Shown here: positions 8,740-17,343 of the stretch, in pieces | Numbering within the stretch: position 1 is the stretch's first letter | Layout: each line of letters starts with the position of its first letter | IMG/VR virus record: IMGVR_UViG_3300028920_000022 | Coordinates: 248,001 to 312,000 of that record | Source: a virus | Length of the DNA: 64,000 bases | Strand: one strand, 5' to 3' | Position numbers and translations under genes: made by a program | Notes under the pieces: model-generated | Seen by the model: the letters and a program-made list of their open reading frames with translations, nothing else | Databases searched by the model: none | What the model was told of the DNA's origin: nothing

Positions 8740-9552
8740 ATGTCTATAAGCGATAAGAAACTACCATTAGATGGGAATGCTTGTCTTTTAAGCAAATTAG
8801 CTACAGATTATGAGACATTAGCGACAGACGAGGGATTATCTGTTGTAGAGGCATTATTACCTAAAACCAGGCGATACATTATACAGCACAAGCAGGAGCC
8901 GGGAGGGATAACGCGGGAGGCGCGGAAGGCGGTTTGGCGTTCGATGCAACCTGGGTTCAAGAAGGTTGCGTTTGACACTCGTAGAATTGATCAGGAGAAC
9001 GATCGGAATCCCCGCACTAATTTACAATATTGGCAACGGAGCCAGCAATTTTTGGATTCAGAGTTACAGGCAAAGATCAATATATTTGGTAAAGTATTGG
9101 GAGTATTAAAAGGAATCAAAGAATCATTTGGTACAGAGCCTGAATATTTTGAGAGTCACTCTCGTGTATTATATGATCAAATAGAGAGGGTATTAAGGAT
9201 CAAGCAAGGGGATCAAGAGATATTTCGACCGCAGGTAGCATATTTGGAGCAATTATTATATACACGTTATAGGTTGAGTACAGAAGAAATTGTACGCATG
9301 AGTGATGACATATTACGTCGTCGTATATTGGACAAGGACGAGGCATTATTAAAGCGAGGAGTTTACATTAACGAAACGGGCAGGGAGCAAGTCAAAATGT
9401 CGTCCAATCCTATTGTTATAGATGGGAACAAGCGCAACACGCAGCAGAACATAATTGAGGCGATATTTGGCAACACAGAATTTCGCAGGGTAGGGGAAAA
9501 GAAGGTAGAGAGGACGATAACCATTACCATATGTGATGAAGTAAAGGAATAG
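8740..9552 (+). CDS. Virion-region protein, unknown
   Basis: 270 residues from ATG 8740; a TTG at 8722 in the same frame would add six residues, and neither has a clear ribosome site. The protein is helical and charged, with a long likely coiled region (residues ~100-205) and a basic stretch (DDILRRRILDKDEALLKRG). The last ~25 residues are beta-like (EKKVERTITITICDE). The stop abuts the next ATG directly (9552/9553). No family recognised. Its place between the head genes and the connector-like genes would suit a head or neck component. Confidence 0.65.
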   Translation: MSISDKKLPLDGNACLLSKLATDYETLATDEGLSVVEALLPKTRRYIIQHKQEPGGITREARKAVWRSMQPGFKKVAFDTRRIDQENDRNPRTNLQYWQRSQQFLDSELQAKINIFGKVLGVLKGIKESFGTEPEYFESHSRVLYDQIERVLRIKQGDQEIFRPQVAYLEQLLYTRYRLSTEEIVRMSDDILRRRILDKDEALLKRGVYINETGREQVKMSSNPIVIDGNKRNTQQNIIEAIFGNTEFRRVGEKKVERTITITICDEVKE

Positions 9553-10164
9553 ATGTCGGTAGGGTTTCACACTATATTTCCCAAGATATGTCCTACAGTA
9601 TTCAAGGTAAGAAACACAGCACCTGGCAACAAGAGGATTCGCATATTTAATTATCCGATAGGGAACGGCAAAGTACGGGATTTATTAGCGATACCATTTG
9701 TATCCGAGGCTGACATTCGGCATGAATTACTGAAGGGAAATCTACGTATTAAGTTAGAGACGCGGGAAGCGACGGTAGTAGAGAGCAACATAGACTTATT
9801 ACAATTTGACGATTGTCAAAGGGCATTTTTGGAATCTGTTGGGGTAACAGATGGTCTTGAGGTTACGGCTGACATTCCGTATTTATTCCGTCAAGAGATA
9901 GAGCTAGTAGGTGACAAGAATAATAGCAACAGGATTTTCACGGTACCTGTAGGGGACAAGTTTATACAGGGCACGTTAGGAAACAACGAGTTTCGTATAT
10001 TAGTTAAGCATAATGGTAGAGATTTAGTAGAAGGCATTGATTACATCGTATCTGAATCTGGTGGATCTGGCACTGGTTATGATACTGTAGTATTTACGTC
10101 ATTTGTTCCTGAATCGGAGGAGGACGATGTTATTGTTGCCGATTATGTAATTAGCGCGGAATAA
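9553..10164 (+). CDS. Virion structural protein (connector/tail-appendage type)
   Basis: 203 residues. An N-terminal half with RIRIFNYPIGNGKVRDLLAIPFVSEADIRHELLKG then IDLLQFDDCQRAFLES resembles a small conserved protein found among virion genes of large phages. The C-terminal half is beta-rich, with 'FTVPVGDKFIQGT...IRVLVKHNGRDLVEGIDYIV...' style repeats as seen in phage adaptor and fibre-base proteins ('feeding a hard-wired value, then a described offset' type sandwich). Directly abuts the previous gene and is followed one base later by the next ATG. Exact position in the virion not determined. Confidence 0.6.
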   Translation: MSVGFHTIFPKICPTVFKVRNTAPGNKRIRIFNYPIGNGKVRDLLAIPFVSEADIRHELLKGNLRIKLETREATVVESNIDLLQFDDCQRAFLESVGVTDGLEVTADIPYLFRQEIELVGDKNNSNRIFTVPVGDKFIQGTLGNNEFRILVKHNGRDLVEGIDYIVSESGGSGTGYDTVVFTSFVPESEEDDVIVADYVISAE

Positions 10165-10165
10165 C

Positions 10166-11668
10166 ATGCCCACACTGAGGAATTTATTAAGGCAGCATTT
10201 AGACATTGCCGGCTCTAAAAACCATGCAGCAAATCTATCTTTAACTGATGAGCCATCTTCTTTAGGAACGCCAGTTGCTGGGCAAACTGGTGTTGTTGCT
10301 TCCATTGTAGTTGGCGTGTCTGTGGTTGTGTCCGGATTAACTGGAATGACCACCAACAGTGTTGGGCGATTTCTAGAGATTTCTGGAGCCAACACTATTG
10401 GTAATAATGGTACGTTTCGTATTCTTAGTTTTATTAATGCCACATCTGTAACCATTGAAAATCTTTCTGGAGCTACGGATGCAAACAACGGAAGCATTCA
10501 TTGGGTAGAGAGATTACCTTATACACTGGAGACAGATTTAAACTACATACGAACTGATCGTGCTGCTATTAAGGGGGTTGGGTACAGTCAAGCTATTCCA
10601 ACGTACATTAGAGATTCTGACACTACGCAATTGATTCCAGCAAATTTGGCGAACATTGCTGGCAAGACCACTGATGCCACATCATTATTGTATTATATTA
10701 GGAGCATAGACATTCCGGTTACGACTGGAGATACATATATTTTGTACGAATCTCCTGGAAATTTACCATATGCATATGCGGTTGATTTAACTGGAATACC
10801 GGTATCTGATGGATATGATAGTGGTAATGACAACGCCACAGAGGCGGTTATTGTTGATGATAGTAATGGGGCGGCGTTACGGGTTTTAGCTGGCGCATAT
10901 GCTGGGCAATTAATTTATGGTCGTATACGTGGTGGAATATCTGGTGTTGATGGTGACAGTTTCGAGGTAGAGTTTAGGTCAGTAGATGACGGTTATGATT
11001 TGAGCACATCGGTAGCGTACACATGGGAAGCTACGCAAAGCGATTCTATTGGATTATTTTATCCATACCGAGAGAGAATTGATCGTTTACCCGAGTATGC
11101 ATTTAAGCCTCCAGTAAGCAGTGGTGGAACCAGCACTAGTGTAGTTGGTGGTGACTTATCGGGATCTTTACCGAATCCAAGTGTAGTTGATTTAACCATT
11201 ACGGGGCAGCAGTGGGGATCGGTATTATTTCATGATGGTCTTAGTTGGGTGGCGATGGGTCCTGGGACTGATGGTTATGTATTAACCACACATGATACAT
11301 TTGCAGATCCAACATGGACTGAGCCTCCTGGGGCATCTGGTGGGATAACAGCCAATCAGCACAGCGCATTGCGTCAATTGATACATTTAGCTGACGGGGT
11401 AGGCGGACCATTTGAGGGGTTTGTTTCTGGCACGTACAGGGAGATTTTACCAGCGGAGGATCCATTTCCTACGCAAGTTATTTGGTGGGATTCTGCAGCC
11501 AAAAATAAGAAGATTGTGGAGAAGGTTTTAACCAGGAACGGGCAACAGTTACCAACAACTACGCAGTGGAAGGTATATAATTCAGGAGGCGCGGTAGAAG
11601 CGACAGTTACGGATACAATTACCTATTCTGGGGTATTTGAAGTTAATAGAACAAGGACGGTTAGTTAA
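10166..11668 (+). CDS. Fibre-like virion structural protein
   Basis: 500 residues. A helical N-terminus is followed by a beta-rich GTF-type domain (residues ~45-110: GRFLEISGANTIGNNGTFRIL, TSVTIENLSGATDANNG). A second beta domain lies near ~180-295. At ~325-385 is the widespread phage fibre module GGDLSGSLPNPSVVDLTI plus QQWGSVLFHDGLSWVAMGPGTDGYVL, and a C-terminal ~100-residue domain begins at NQHSALRQLIHLADGVGGPFEGF. Such modules form trimeric appendages or adaptors on virions. Contains three Asp-Gly-Tyr tripeptides. Coupled to the next gene by TAATG. Confidence 0.7.
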   Translation: MPTLRNLLRQHLDIAGSKNHAANLSLTDEPSSLGTPVAGQTGVVASIVVGVSVVVSGLTGMTTNSVGRFLEISGANTIGNNGTFRILSFINATSVTIENLSGATDANNGSIHWVERLPYTLETDLNYIRTDRAAIKGVGYSQAIPTYIRDSDTTQLIPANLANIAGKTTDATSLLYYIRSIDIPVTTGDTYILYESPGNLPYAYAVDLTGIPVSDGYDSGNDNATEAVIVDDSNGAALRVLAGAYAGQLIYGRIRGGISGVDGDSFEVEFRSVDDGYDLSTSVAYTWEATQSDSIGLFYPYRERIDRLPEYAFKPPVSSGGTSTSVVGGDLSGSLPNPSVVDLTITGQQWGSVLFHDGLSWVAMGPGTDGYVLTTHDTFADPTWTEPPGASGGITANQHSALRQLIHLADGVGGPFEGFVSGTYREILPAEDPFPTQVIWWDSAAKNKKIVEKVLTRNGQQLPTTTQWKVYNSGGAVEATVTDTITYSGVFEVNRTRTVS

Positions 11669-12036
11669 TGAGTGATAGCCCTGCTGTAATTTTGTATGAT
11701 CCTAATGGTAACGAAGTAACCATACGGGACGGGTATGAGGTTACGGCATCTCAATCGGGTGTGCCTATAATTGGGGTAGACAGTGATGGGTATGCTAGAA
11801 TCTTACAATTAGATGGTACGGGAGCTATAGCTACGGTAAGTGCGCCGAAGACCAAGCGATTTGAGGTAGCGTCAACCACAGTGACATACATTGGATCTGC
11901 AGTAGTGGGTTCGTCGGAGGGTGATGCGGTATGGTCGATAACCAAGTTAATTACGACAGTAGACGGGGATCCGGTTTCCGCCAAAGTTGCATTAAATGCT
12001 GTATGGGATAATCGGGCAGCGGAGGTTTATCTGTAA
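11668..12036 (+). CDS. Small beta-rich virion protein
   Basis: 122 residues, start overlapping the previous stop by one base. An N-terminal 'DPNGNEVTIRDGYEVTASQSGVPIIGVDSDGYARILQLD' strip resembles the short lead-in modules used in phage fibre and adaptor proteins to present a default value and index. The remaining ~75 residues look like a single beta-sandwich, ending in ALNAVWDNRAAEVYL. The gene lies between two appendage genes with overlapping starts on both sides, so it is probably an accessory part of the same appendage. Two Asp-Gly-Tyr copies. Confidence 0.6.
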   Translation: MSDSPAVILYDPNGNEVTIRDGYEVTASQSGVPIIGVDSDGYARILQLDGTGAIATVSAPKTKRFEVASTTVTYIGSAVVGSSEGDAVWSITKLITTVDGDPVSAKVALNAVWDNRAAEVYL

Positions 12037-13760
12037 TGGCATTTCCATCTGGATGGTCACGTAAGTGTCCGATTACAATTGATGCCAGCATGGTAACTGG
12101 CGATATTGTTTATGACCTTATTGTATTACTTGATCAAAGAGCTTTTCCTACAGAAATGATTACCGGTGGAGGTGGAAACGCTTGTCAAGAAGGAGGCGGT
12201 GATTTACGATTTTCAGCTGATGATGCCGGTGTGGAACAGTTGGCGTGTGAAATTACCCGGTGTGAATTGGATCCTACTCCGGACAACAGTAGAGTTATGT
12301 GTTATGTTCGTGTTCCGAATGTTTCTGATACTGTTGATACAACATTTTATGTTTGGTATTCAAACAGTGTTGCGACGATGCCAGACGCGGATGACCCATA
12401 TGGTATGCACAACGTGTGGAATTCTAGTGATTTAACCGCTCCAACATTTTATCATGTTTATCATTTTAACGACGATCCTACTGGTCCCCAACCGCCGTTT
12501 AGCGATTCAAGTACAAGTGGTGATGGTACGTACAGCAGCGCAACGTTAACTACATGTGAGGGGTCATCTGATGGAGTACCTGGCAGGGGAATTGATTTTG
12601 AATCTATAGAAAAGTACATTTATCTGGACGACGGCGTTACTACGGTGCCTGGGACAGGAGATTTTTCTGTACTTTATTTTACCAATTTCGACAACGCCGT
12701 AGATGCATTTTATGGGTGGCAAGAATATGATGACGATACTTTTTTTACTTATGGAAATATTTATTATTCCCCGTGGACCAACTTTCGTGTGTGTCTGGGC
12801 AACATAAATGCCCAAAATACCTTTATGATTGGTGATGATTTTAGTGGGAATAACACCATTGGATTCGCCAGAGATGGCGATGACGTTGATGTTTTTTTTC
12901 GAGGAGATTTAATCACTACTTATACTGGTTTTGCTGCTGCAAACGTAGGCGCATCATCCAGTCGAACGCGATGGTTGCAACAATACCACCCAATAAATGA
13001 TGCAAAATTTTATGAGATATGGTTTTTCGCAGTAGCGATCAATTCTTATTATAACCAAGTACTTTATAGAAACTTCACTGACCTTTCAACATATATATCG
13101 GCGGGAACGCCTGAAGCAGCAGCAATTGAAGCTGAAATATATTTTGACGGGCTTCATGCCGGCTCTGAAGTTAGAGTTTATGAAGTCCCGCATGCACAGA
13201 TTTGGACATGCGAATGTGTAGGTGATGTGTTAGGAAGTCTTGGCGGGACGTATATGACTTTTGAGGTACAGAATGCTTCTGATACTACATCTTATTATGC
13301 TTGGTTTGATGTCGATGATGGTTATGTGGATCCCGCGCCAGCAGGTAGGACAGGTATTGAAGTAGATATATCCATGAATGATTCTGCCGAAGATGTAGCG
13401 AGCGCCTTATCTTCCGCAATTGATGGGTATGGGAACATGACGGCAACTGTATCATCCGACATTGTTACGATTACTAACTTGATAAATGGGGAAACTTCGG
13501 AGCCGCTAGATGTTGATACGGGGTGCACAGTTACTGTAATTCAATTGGGAGGAACCAGTATTGCTGAAATAGATGGTATTGAAGTTAGTACGGGTTCTAG
13601 CTGGACCGCTACATACCAAGTACTTAGACCCAGGAGATGTTTAATAGTAATACATTCTATTTATTATAGCTACATTAGGTATCAAACAGTACTTTCTTTA
13701 GCCGGTTTATTGGTTCCGGCGGGAGTATTACAGCGGTATGATAGGAATTATAGTACCTAA
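12036..13760 (+). CDS. DUF2341-type adhesin / appendage protein
   Basis: 574 residues, coupled to the previous gene (TAATG). The N-terminus (residues ~1-115: WSRKCPITIDASMV, GGGDLRFSADDAGVEQLACEI, TTFYVWYSNS) matches the DUF2341 pattern found at the start of cell-surface adhesins. A concanavalin/LamG-like jelly-roll region appears to follow (~130-350, with HNVWNSSD, YHVYHFND, GRGIDFESIEKYIYLDDG). A further beta domain with YYAWFDVDDGYVDPAPAGRTGIEVDI lies near 415-500, a motif known from many phage and surface proteins. Carbohydrate binding at the cell surface is likely. Two Asp-Gly-Tyr copies. Confidence 0.7.
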   Translation: MAFPSGWSRKCPITIDASMVTGDIVYDLIVLLDQRAFPTEMITGGGGNACQEGGGDLRFSADDAGVEQLACEITRCELDPTPDNSRVMCYVRVPNVSDTVDTTFYVWYSNSVATMPDADDPYGMHNVWNSSDLTAPTFYHVYHFNDDPTGPQPPFSDSSTSGDGTYSSATLTTCEGSSDGVPGRGIDFESIEKYIYLDDGVTTVPGTGDFSVLYFTNFDNAVDAFYGWQEYDDDTFFTYGNIYYSPWTNFRVCLGNINAQNTFMIGDDFSGNNTIGFARDGDDVDVFFRGDLITTYTGFAAANVGASSSRTRWLQQYHPINDAKFYEIWFFAVAINSYYNQVLYRNFTDLSTYISAGTPEAAAIEAEIYFDGLHAGSEVRVYEVPHAQIWTCECVGDVLGSLGGTYMTFEVQNASDTTSYYAWFDVDDGYVDPAPAGRTGIEVDISMNDSAEDVASALSSAIDGYGNMTATVSSDIVTITNLINGETSEPLDVDTGCTVTVIQLGGTSIAEIDGIEVSTGSSWTATYQVLRPRRCLIVIHSIYYSYIRYQTVLSLAGLLVPAGVLQRYDRNYST

Positions 13761-13792
13761 GCATAAAAAAACATATTTATTGGAGAAAACAT

Positions 13793-16201
13793 ATGGCAAT
13801 TGTAGTAGACCCAGACAACCTAGATAGACACCAAGTAATATTTGGTACCGAAAACCAGCTTATTTCTTTATATGACGTAGGTGATCCAGTATATGTGGAT
13901 GGATACGATGTAACGGACGGATATGCGGTAGCGGGCACGTTAACGTTTGAATCGGGACTTTCTACGTTTCAAACTGATGGCGTAGCTGCAGATGATATTT
14001 TATGTATATTAAATACTGTAGATGCCGGGCACTATATAATAGCTTCTGTTGATTCTGAGACGCAACTAACCGTTTCTACGGATGGTTATTTTGTATCTTT
14101 TACTGGTTCAGATGGTTATTGTATTTTTGATATTCGTGAACCTACTGGGGGATCCATTGCGGATGGCGTAACGGAACAAGCAATTTATTCATTTTCCAAA
14201 GAAGAGTGGAAGACCGATACACGATCTACTGTTTTAGGTGATGATTTGATCAGACACCCAATTCCACTGGAATCAATTACTCGTGAACAGATGGAAATTG
14301 GTGGTGGTGAAACACATGAAGATTGGAACTGGTTTAACGACTATACAGTAAAGAAGATTCGTACAGGTGGATGGGCAGCCAAGAATACCGCAGGTACCAC
14401 ATTAGAAGAATGGGCTGGTATTATTACTTTAGGTGATTTGGATACTGATACGCAGGTGTACTATCAAACCACTAGCGCCACCACTAACCCTAATGATTTT
14501 TCCTTTACTGGAGCAGTGAACGAAGCTATTCAGACTTACGATAATACTGGCGGAATTGATTATCGTAGTTATTTGAAACTTTTTGCTCGCAAAAAGGGAA
14601 AGACATATGCCACATCAGAAATTTCTGATATTGGTGTAACAACTATCGAAACGATGGTAAACCGGTTCCCATTGGCGCATTCAACTGACGCAGCTATTGA
14701 TGATACTGATGCCGAGATATTAGGAACAACGCCTTATAGAAATACAGCCAGTGTTGCTTCTGGGGCGGATGGCGCAAAAACTATTAATGGTGTTACATTT
14801 ACTTCAGCGACAAACTTTGCTGCCGCCGGGGTTGCGATAGGAGACACTTTAAGGATTACGTCGGGTAATGAACAGGGGTACTATACAATATCTAACGTAG
14901 TTACTACAACATTAACCATTGGCACTGATTATGAATTTTCTGATTGGTCATATACGGAAAACTCTTTAGCGTGGACTGTATATTCAACCAATCTATTAAC
15001 TGGTAGCACCGATGGACAACTAGATAATGTCGACACCAATACAGGAACATTAAGCTCTGTAACTGGTGGATTTACTGCGGCAGCTATTGCTGAGGACGAT
15101 CTTGTTATAATTACAGAAGCTGGTAGTAATTATCGCGGTGTATACAAAGTTATTTCTAATGATTCTGATAATCAATTAACTATAAACACTGTTGATAGAC
15201 CAATACTAGCGCAGCAAACCAATGTTAATTTTTATGTTGTCAATCCGGGAATGTATTTACAATATAAGGCTGATTCTGTAGTTTCGGGACCTGCGACAGG
15301 AAATCTTACTTTTACTAACGCCAACCCAGATACAATTGGTAGGGCGTCGGGCAGCTGGGTAGGAGATGGTGTTACTGCTGGTGATATTATTACTATCAGC
15401 GGTTCTACTAGCAATGATGGAAGTTATACTATTGCTACTGTAGCAGCTCTTACATTAACCCTTGTTGCCACTGACACTTTAACTAACGAAACTGTGACAG
15501 GAGGGTTGGGTTCTGGAGTTACTGTAATTAGTCCATTTAAGAGAGATATTAATAGTGTTACATACGGGTTTAGGTGGAGATTGCTTGGTAATGATGCTAC
15601 TTTAAGTTACGCTTACCAATTTGTGCAGCATCAGTTGCGACAATCCACGGATATAGATTGGGGTCCAGGCACAGCACGGGGCGATGTTACGAATGCCCTT
15701 TTGACATATGCTAGTCCAACCGGTACCACTTTAGACATGTATATTGACGATTTGTCAGCTACAGATTTAAACAATGTTACTTGGACTGATGCTACTGGAG
15801 AAACAAGAACTGAACCTTATGTGGCAGCTGGCACTATTTCATTCAACGTTAATTTACAGAATGATGCTGACGCTGAATATACTATGTTCTTTACCAATGA
15901 TAATGCTGGAGATGATACTGGCAGGGATTTTGGTACTCCAGAGGCTATTATCGTACAAGATGCTAGCAGCGTAGATATTTCTGGTAATGTGTCTGGTGCC
16001 ACCAGTGTATCTTTTACGTACGATTATGATGGAAATGTTCAACGCGGCGCAGCCAGTGCCGGGGTAGATGCTCCAGTGACTATTGTGGCAATTGGGTTAG
16101 AGACTGCACAATATGTATTGCTTACGGGGACCATTACTAGAAGTAAATCTAACAACTTCTCATTGGTTGCCAGTTTAGAGAGAAACTATAATAATCCATA
16201 A
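13793..16201 (+). CDS. Large beta-repeat virion structural protein
   Basis: 802 residues; ATG after GGAG at 8 nt. The N-terminal ~100 residues contain a 'GTLTFESGLSTFQTDGVAADDILCIL...IASVDSETQLTV' module. Two more variants of this 'value above a threshold, then event' beta module occur near residues 305-385 (GADGAKTINGVTF, IGDTLRI) and 465-590 (GNLTFTNANP, TAGDIITISGSTSNDGSYTI). The C-terminal 150 residues look Ig-like. These repeats are common in tail-associated proteins of large phages. Four Asp-Gly-Tyr copies lie in the first 110 residues. Unusually acidic and Thr-rich. Confidence 0.7.
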   Translation: MAIVVDPDNLDRHQVIFGTENQLISLYDVGDPVYVDGYDVTDGYAVAGTLTFESGLSTFQTDGVAADDILCILNTVDAGHYIIASVDSETQLTVSTDGYFVSFTGSDGYCIFDIREPTGGSIADGVTEQAIYSFSKEEWKTDTRSTVLGDDLIRHPIPLESITREQMEIGGGETHEDWNWFNDYTVKKIRTGGWAAKNTAGTTLEEWAGIITLGDLDTDTQVYYQTTSATTNPNDFSFTGAVNEAIQTYDNTGGIDYRSYLKLFARKKGKTYATSEISDIGVTTIETMVNRFPLAHSTDAAIDDTDAEILGTTPYRNTASVASGADGAKTINGVTFTSATNFAAAGVAIGDTLRITSGNEQGYYTISNVVTTTLTIGTDYEFSDWSYTENSLAWTVYSTNLLTGSTDGQLDNVDTNTGTLSSVTGGFTAAAIAEDDLVIITEAGSNYRGVYKVISNDSDNQLTINTVDRPILAQQTNVNFYVVNPGMYLQYKADSVVSGPATGNLTFTNANPDTIGRASGSWVGDGVTAGDIITISGSTSNDGSYTIATVAALTLTLVATDTLTNETVTGGLGSGVTVISPFKRDINSVTYGFRWRLLGNDATLSYAYQFVQHQLRQSTDIDWGPGTARGDVTNALLTYASPTGTTLDMYIDDLSATDLNNVTWTDATGETRTEPYVAAGTISFNVNLQNDADAEYTMFFTNDNAGDDTGRDFGTPEAIIVQDASSVDISGNVSGATSVSFTYDYDGNVQRGAASAGVDAPVTIVAIGLETAQYVLLTGTITRSKSNNFSLVASLERNYNNP

Positions 16202-16212
16202 AGGTAAGACAA

Positions 16213-16707
16213 ATGGAAGATAAAAAAACACATGCCACACCGGAAATGTCGGCTTTGATTTTAGAAATAGAAGAGGCGCGAAAAAAAGACACCGAAATGA
16301 TCCAAAAACACCAGGCTCATAGAAATCGTGAAAAAAGAGAATGGAAGGCTAAAACCACTCAGGAACAAAATGAGCTGATAAGAAAAGGTATGGGATATAA
16401 ACCGAATGATGGTAAAATATCAAGCAAATGGGTAAGAGCAATACGTAGAAAAATACGATATAGAATATTTAGAATTAGAGAAGGCAAAGAACAATATGAT
16501 AAAGGATTAAAAGCTTGGTTTGAGTTGCAATTTACGGAGGATATGAATTGGGGAAATTTTACTTTTGATTGGGATGTTTCCCCTAGTGATCCTCTTAAAG
16601 TAATTACTCCAATGGAATGGGTGAGTTCTGGCGGAGATTTGGTGACATTGCCGGGCAGCAAAGTGAGAAACTGTGATCCTCCGGCTTTTACTCGGCAAGA
16701 AATATAA
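16213..16707 (+). CDS. Small basic protein, unknown
   Basis: 164 residues, ATG preceded by a weak AGGTAAGA. The first ~90 residues are highly charged and helical (EARKKDTEMIQKHQAHRNREKREWKAKTTQEQ, then WVRAIRRKIRYRIFRIREGKEQYDKG), consistent with a coiled coil or nucleic-acid contact. The C-terminal ~60 residues are acidic and aromatic (FTEDMNWGNFTFDWDVSPSDP). No family recognised; embedded in the virion cluster. Confidence 0.6.
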   Translation: MEDKKTHATPEMSALILEIEEARKKDTEMIQKHQAHRNREKREWKAKTTQEQNELIRKGMGYKPNDGKISSKWVRAIRRKIRYRIFRIREGKEQYDKGLKAWFELQFTEDMNWGNFTFDWDVSPSDPLKVITPMEWVSSGGDLVTLPGSKVRNCDPPAFTRQEI

Positions 16708-16716
16708 TGGTTCGGT

Positions 16717-17175
16717 ATGAAGGTAACATTTGATGGATATGAGAAAATTATTCATGTTGTGGATGGATATACCGAATTAGATTTTGATGAAGATATTTAT
16801 TCTGAATGGAAACGTTGGGTATTAACCGCCCATAATGATGGATATTATCAAGCTTTAAGGGTGGTTGGCGGAGACCCTATTACAGGTACCCAAAATCTGG
16901 GGTCCACCTTTTTCTTAATGAATGGATGGGTGATTCAAAGCTGGGAGGGGGATCATGAATTGGTAATAGATGGAAACTTCTATCATGATGATGGAATTGC
17001 TCCCGTTATTCCTGTAGATGGACCCTATACGGTTTTGGTTACTAGAAAAGTTTCAAACTTGATTGATCAGATTATTACGGAAACCGGCGGATTAACCGAA
17101 GAACAGGCAGACCAATTAGAAGCCACTTGGAAGAGAAGTAGCTTAATTATTCCCATTTTTAGTAATACCAGTTAA
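16717..17175 (+). CDS. Conserved small virion protein (YSEWKRWV family-like)
   Basis: 152 residues. The pattern 'VTFDGYEKIIHVVDGYTELDFDEDIYSEWKRWV', then ALRVVGGDPITGTQ, FFLMNGWVIQSWEGDHELVIDGNFY and a C-terminal helix LIDQIITE, resembles a small protein repeatedly found among structural genes of tailed phages; its role is not established to my knowledge. Three Asp-Gly-Tyr copies occur in the first ~50 residues, all with similar gatggatat-type codons. It ends the first + strand block; a 168-nt gap with hairpins follows. Confidence 0.6.
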   Translation: MKVTFDGYEKIIHVVDGYTELDFDEDIYSEWKRWVLTAHNDGYYQALRVVGGDPITGTQNLGSTFFLMNGWVIQSWEGDHELVIDGNFYHDDGIAPVIPVDGPYTVLVTRKVSNLIDQIITETGGLTEEQADQLEATWKRSSLIIPIFSNTS

Positions 17176-17240
17176 TATTCGAGCATTGTTGTCGAGAAGC
17201 CCTTGAGGATTTTCTATTAGATTTTCTAATTAGTTTTTCA

Positions 17241-17289
17241 GCTCCGACTGAGGTAGCGTAGCCCGGAGCGCCCATTTTAATTAAATGGG
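17241..17289. other. Two tandem hairpins in gap before cysteine desulfurase
   Basis: GCTCCG (17241-17246) pairs with CGGAGC (17264-17269), and CCCATTT (17271-17277) pairs with AAATGGG (17283-17289) around TAATT. No T-run follows on the + strand, so a strong intrinsic terminator is not evident. The remainder of 17176-17343 is A/T-rich and holds nothing else recognisable. Confidence 0.4.
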
Positions 17290-17343
17290 TTTAAAAATAA
17301 TAAAAAAATACACAAATACTGTAATCGCTACATTGGAAAAATA

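Noticed and set aside
17176-17343. tRNA-like structure around GCTCCG...CGGAGC
   Set aside because: Only one stem and no cloverleaf, anticodon arm or T-loop sequence could be fitted.
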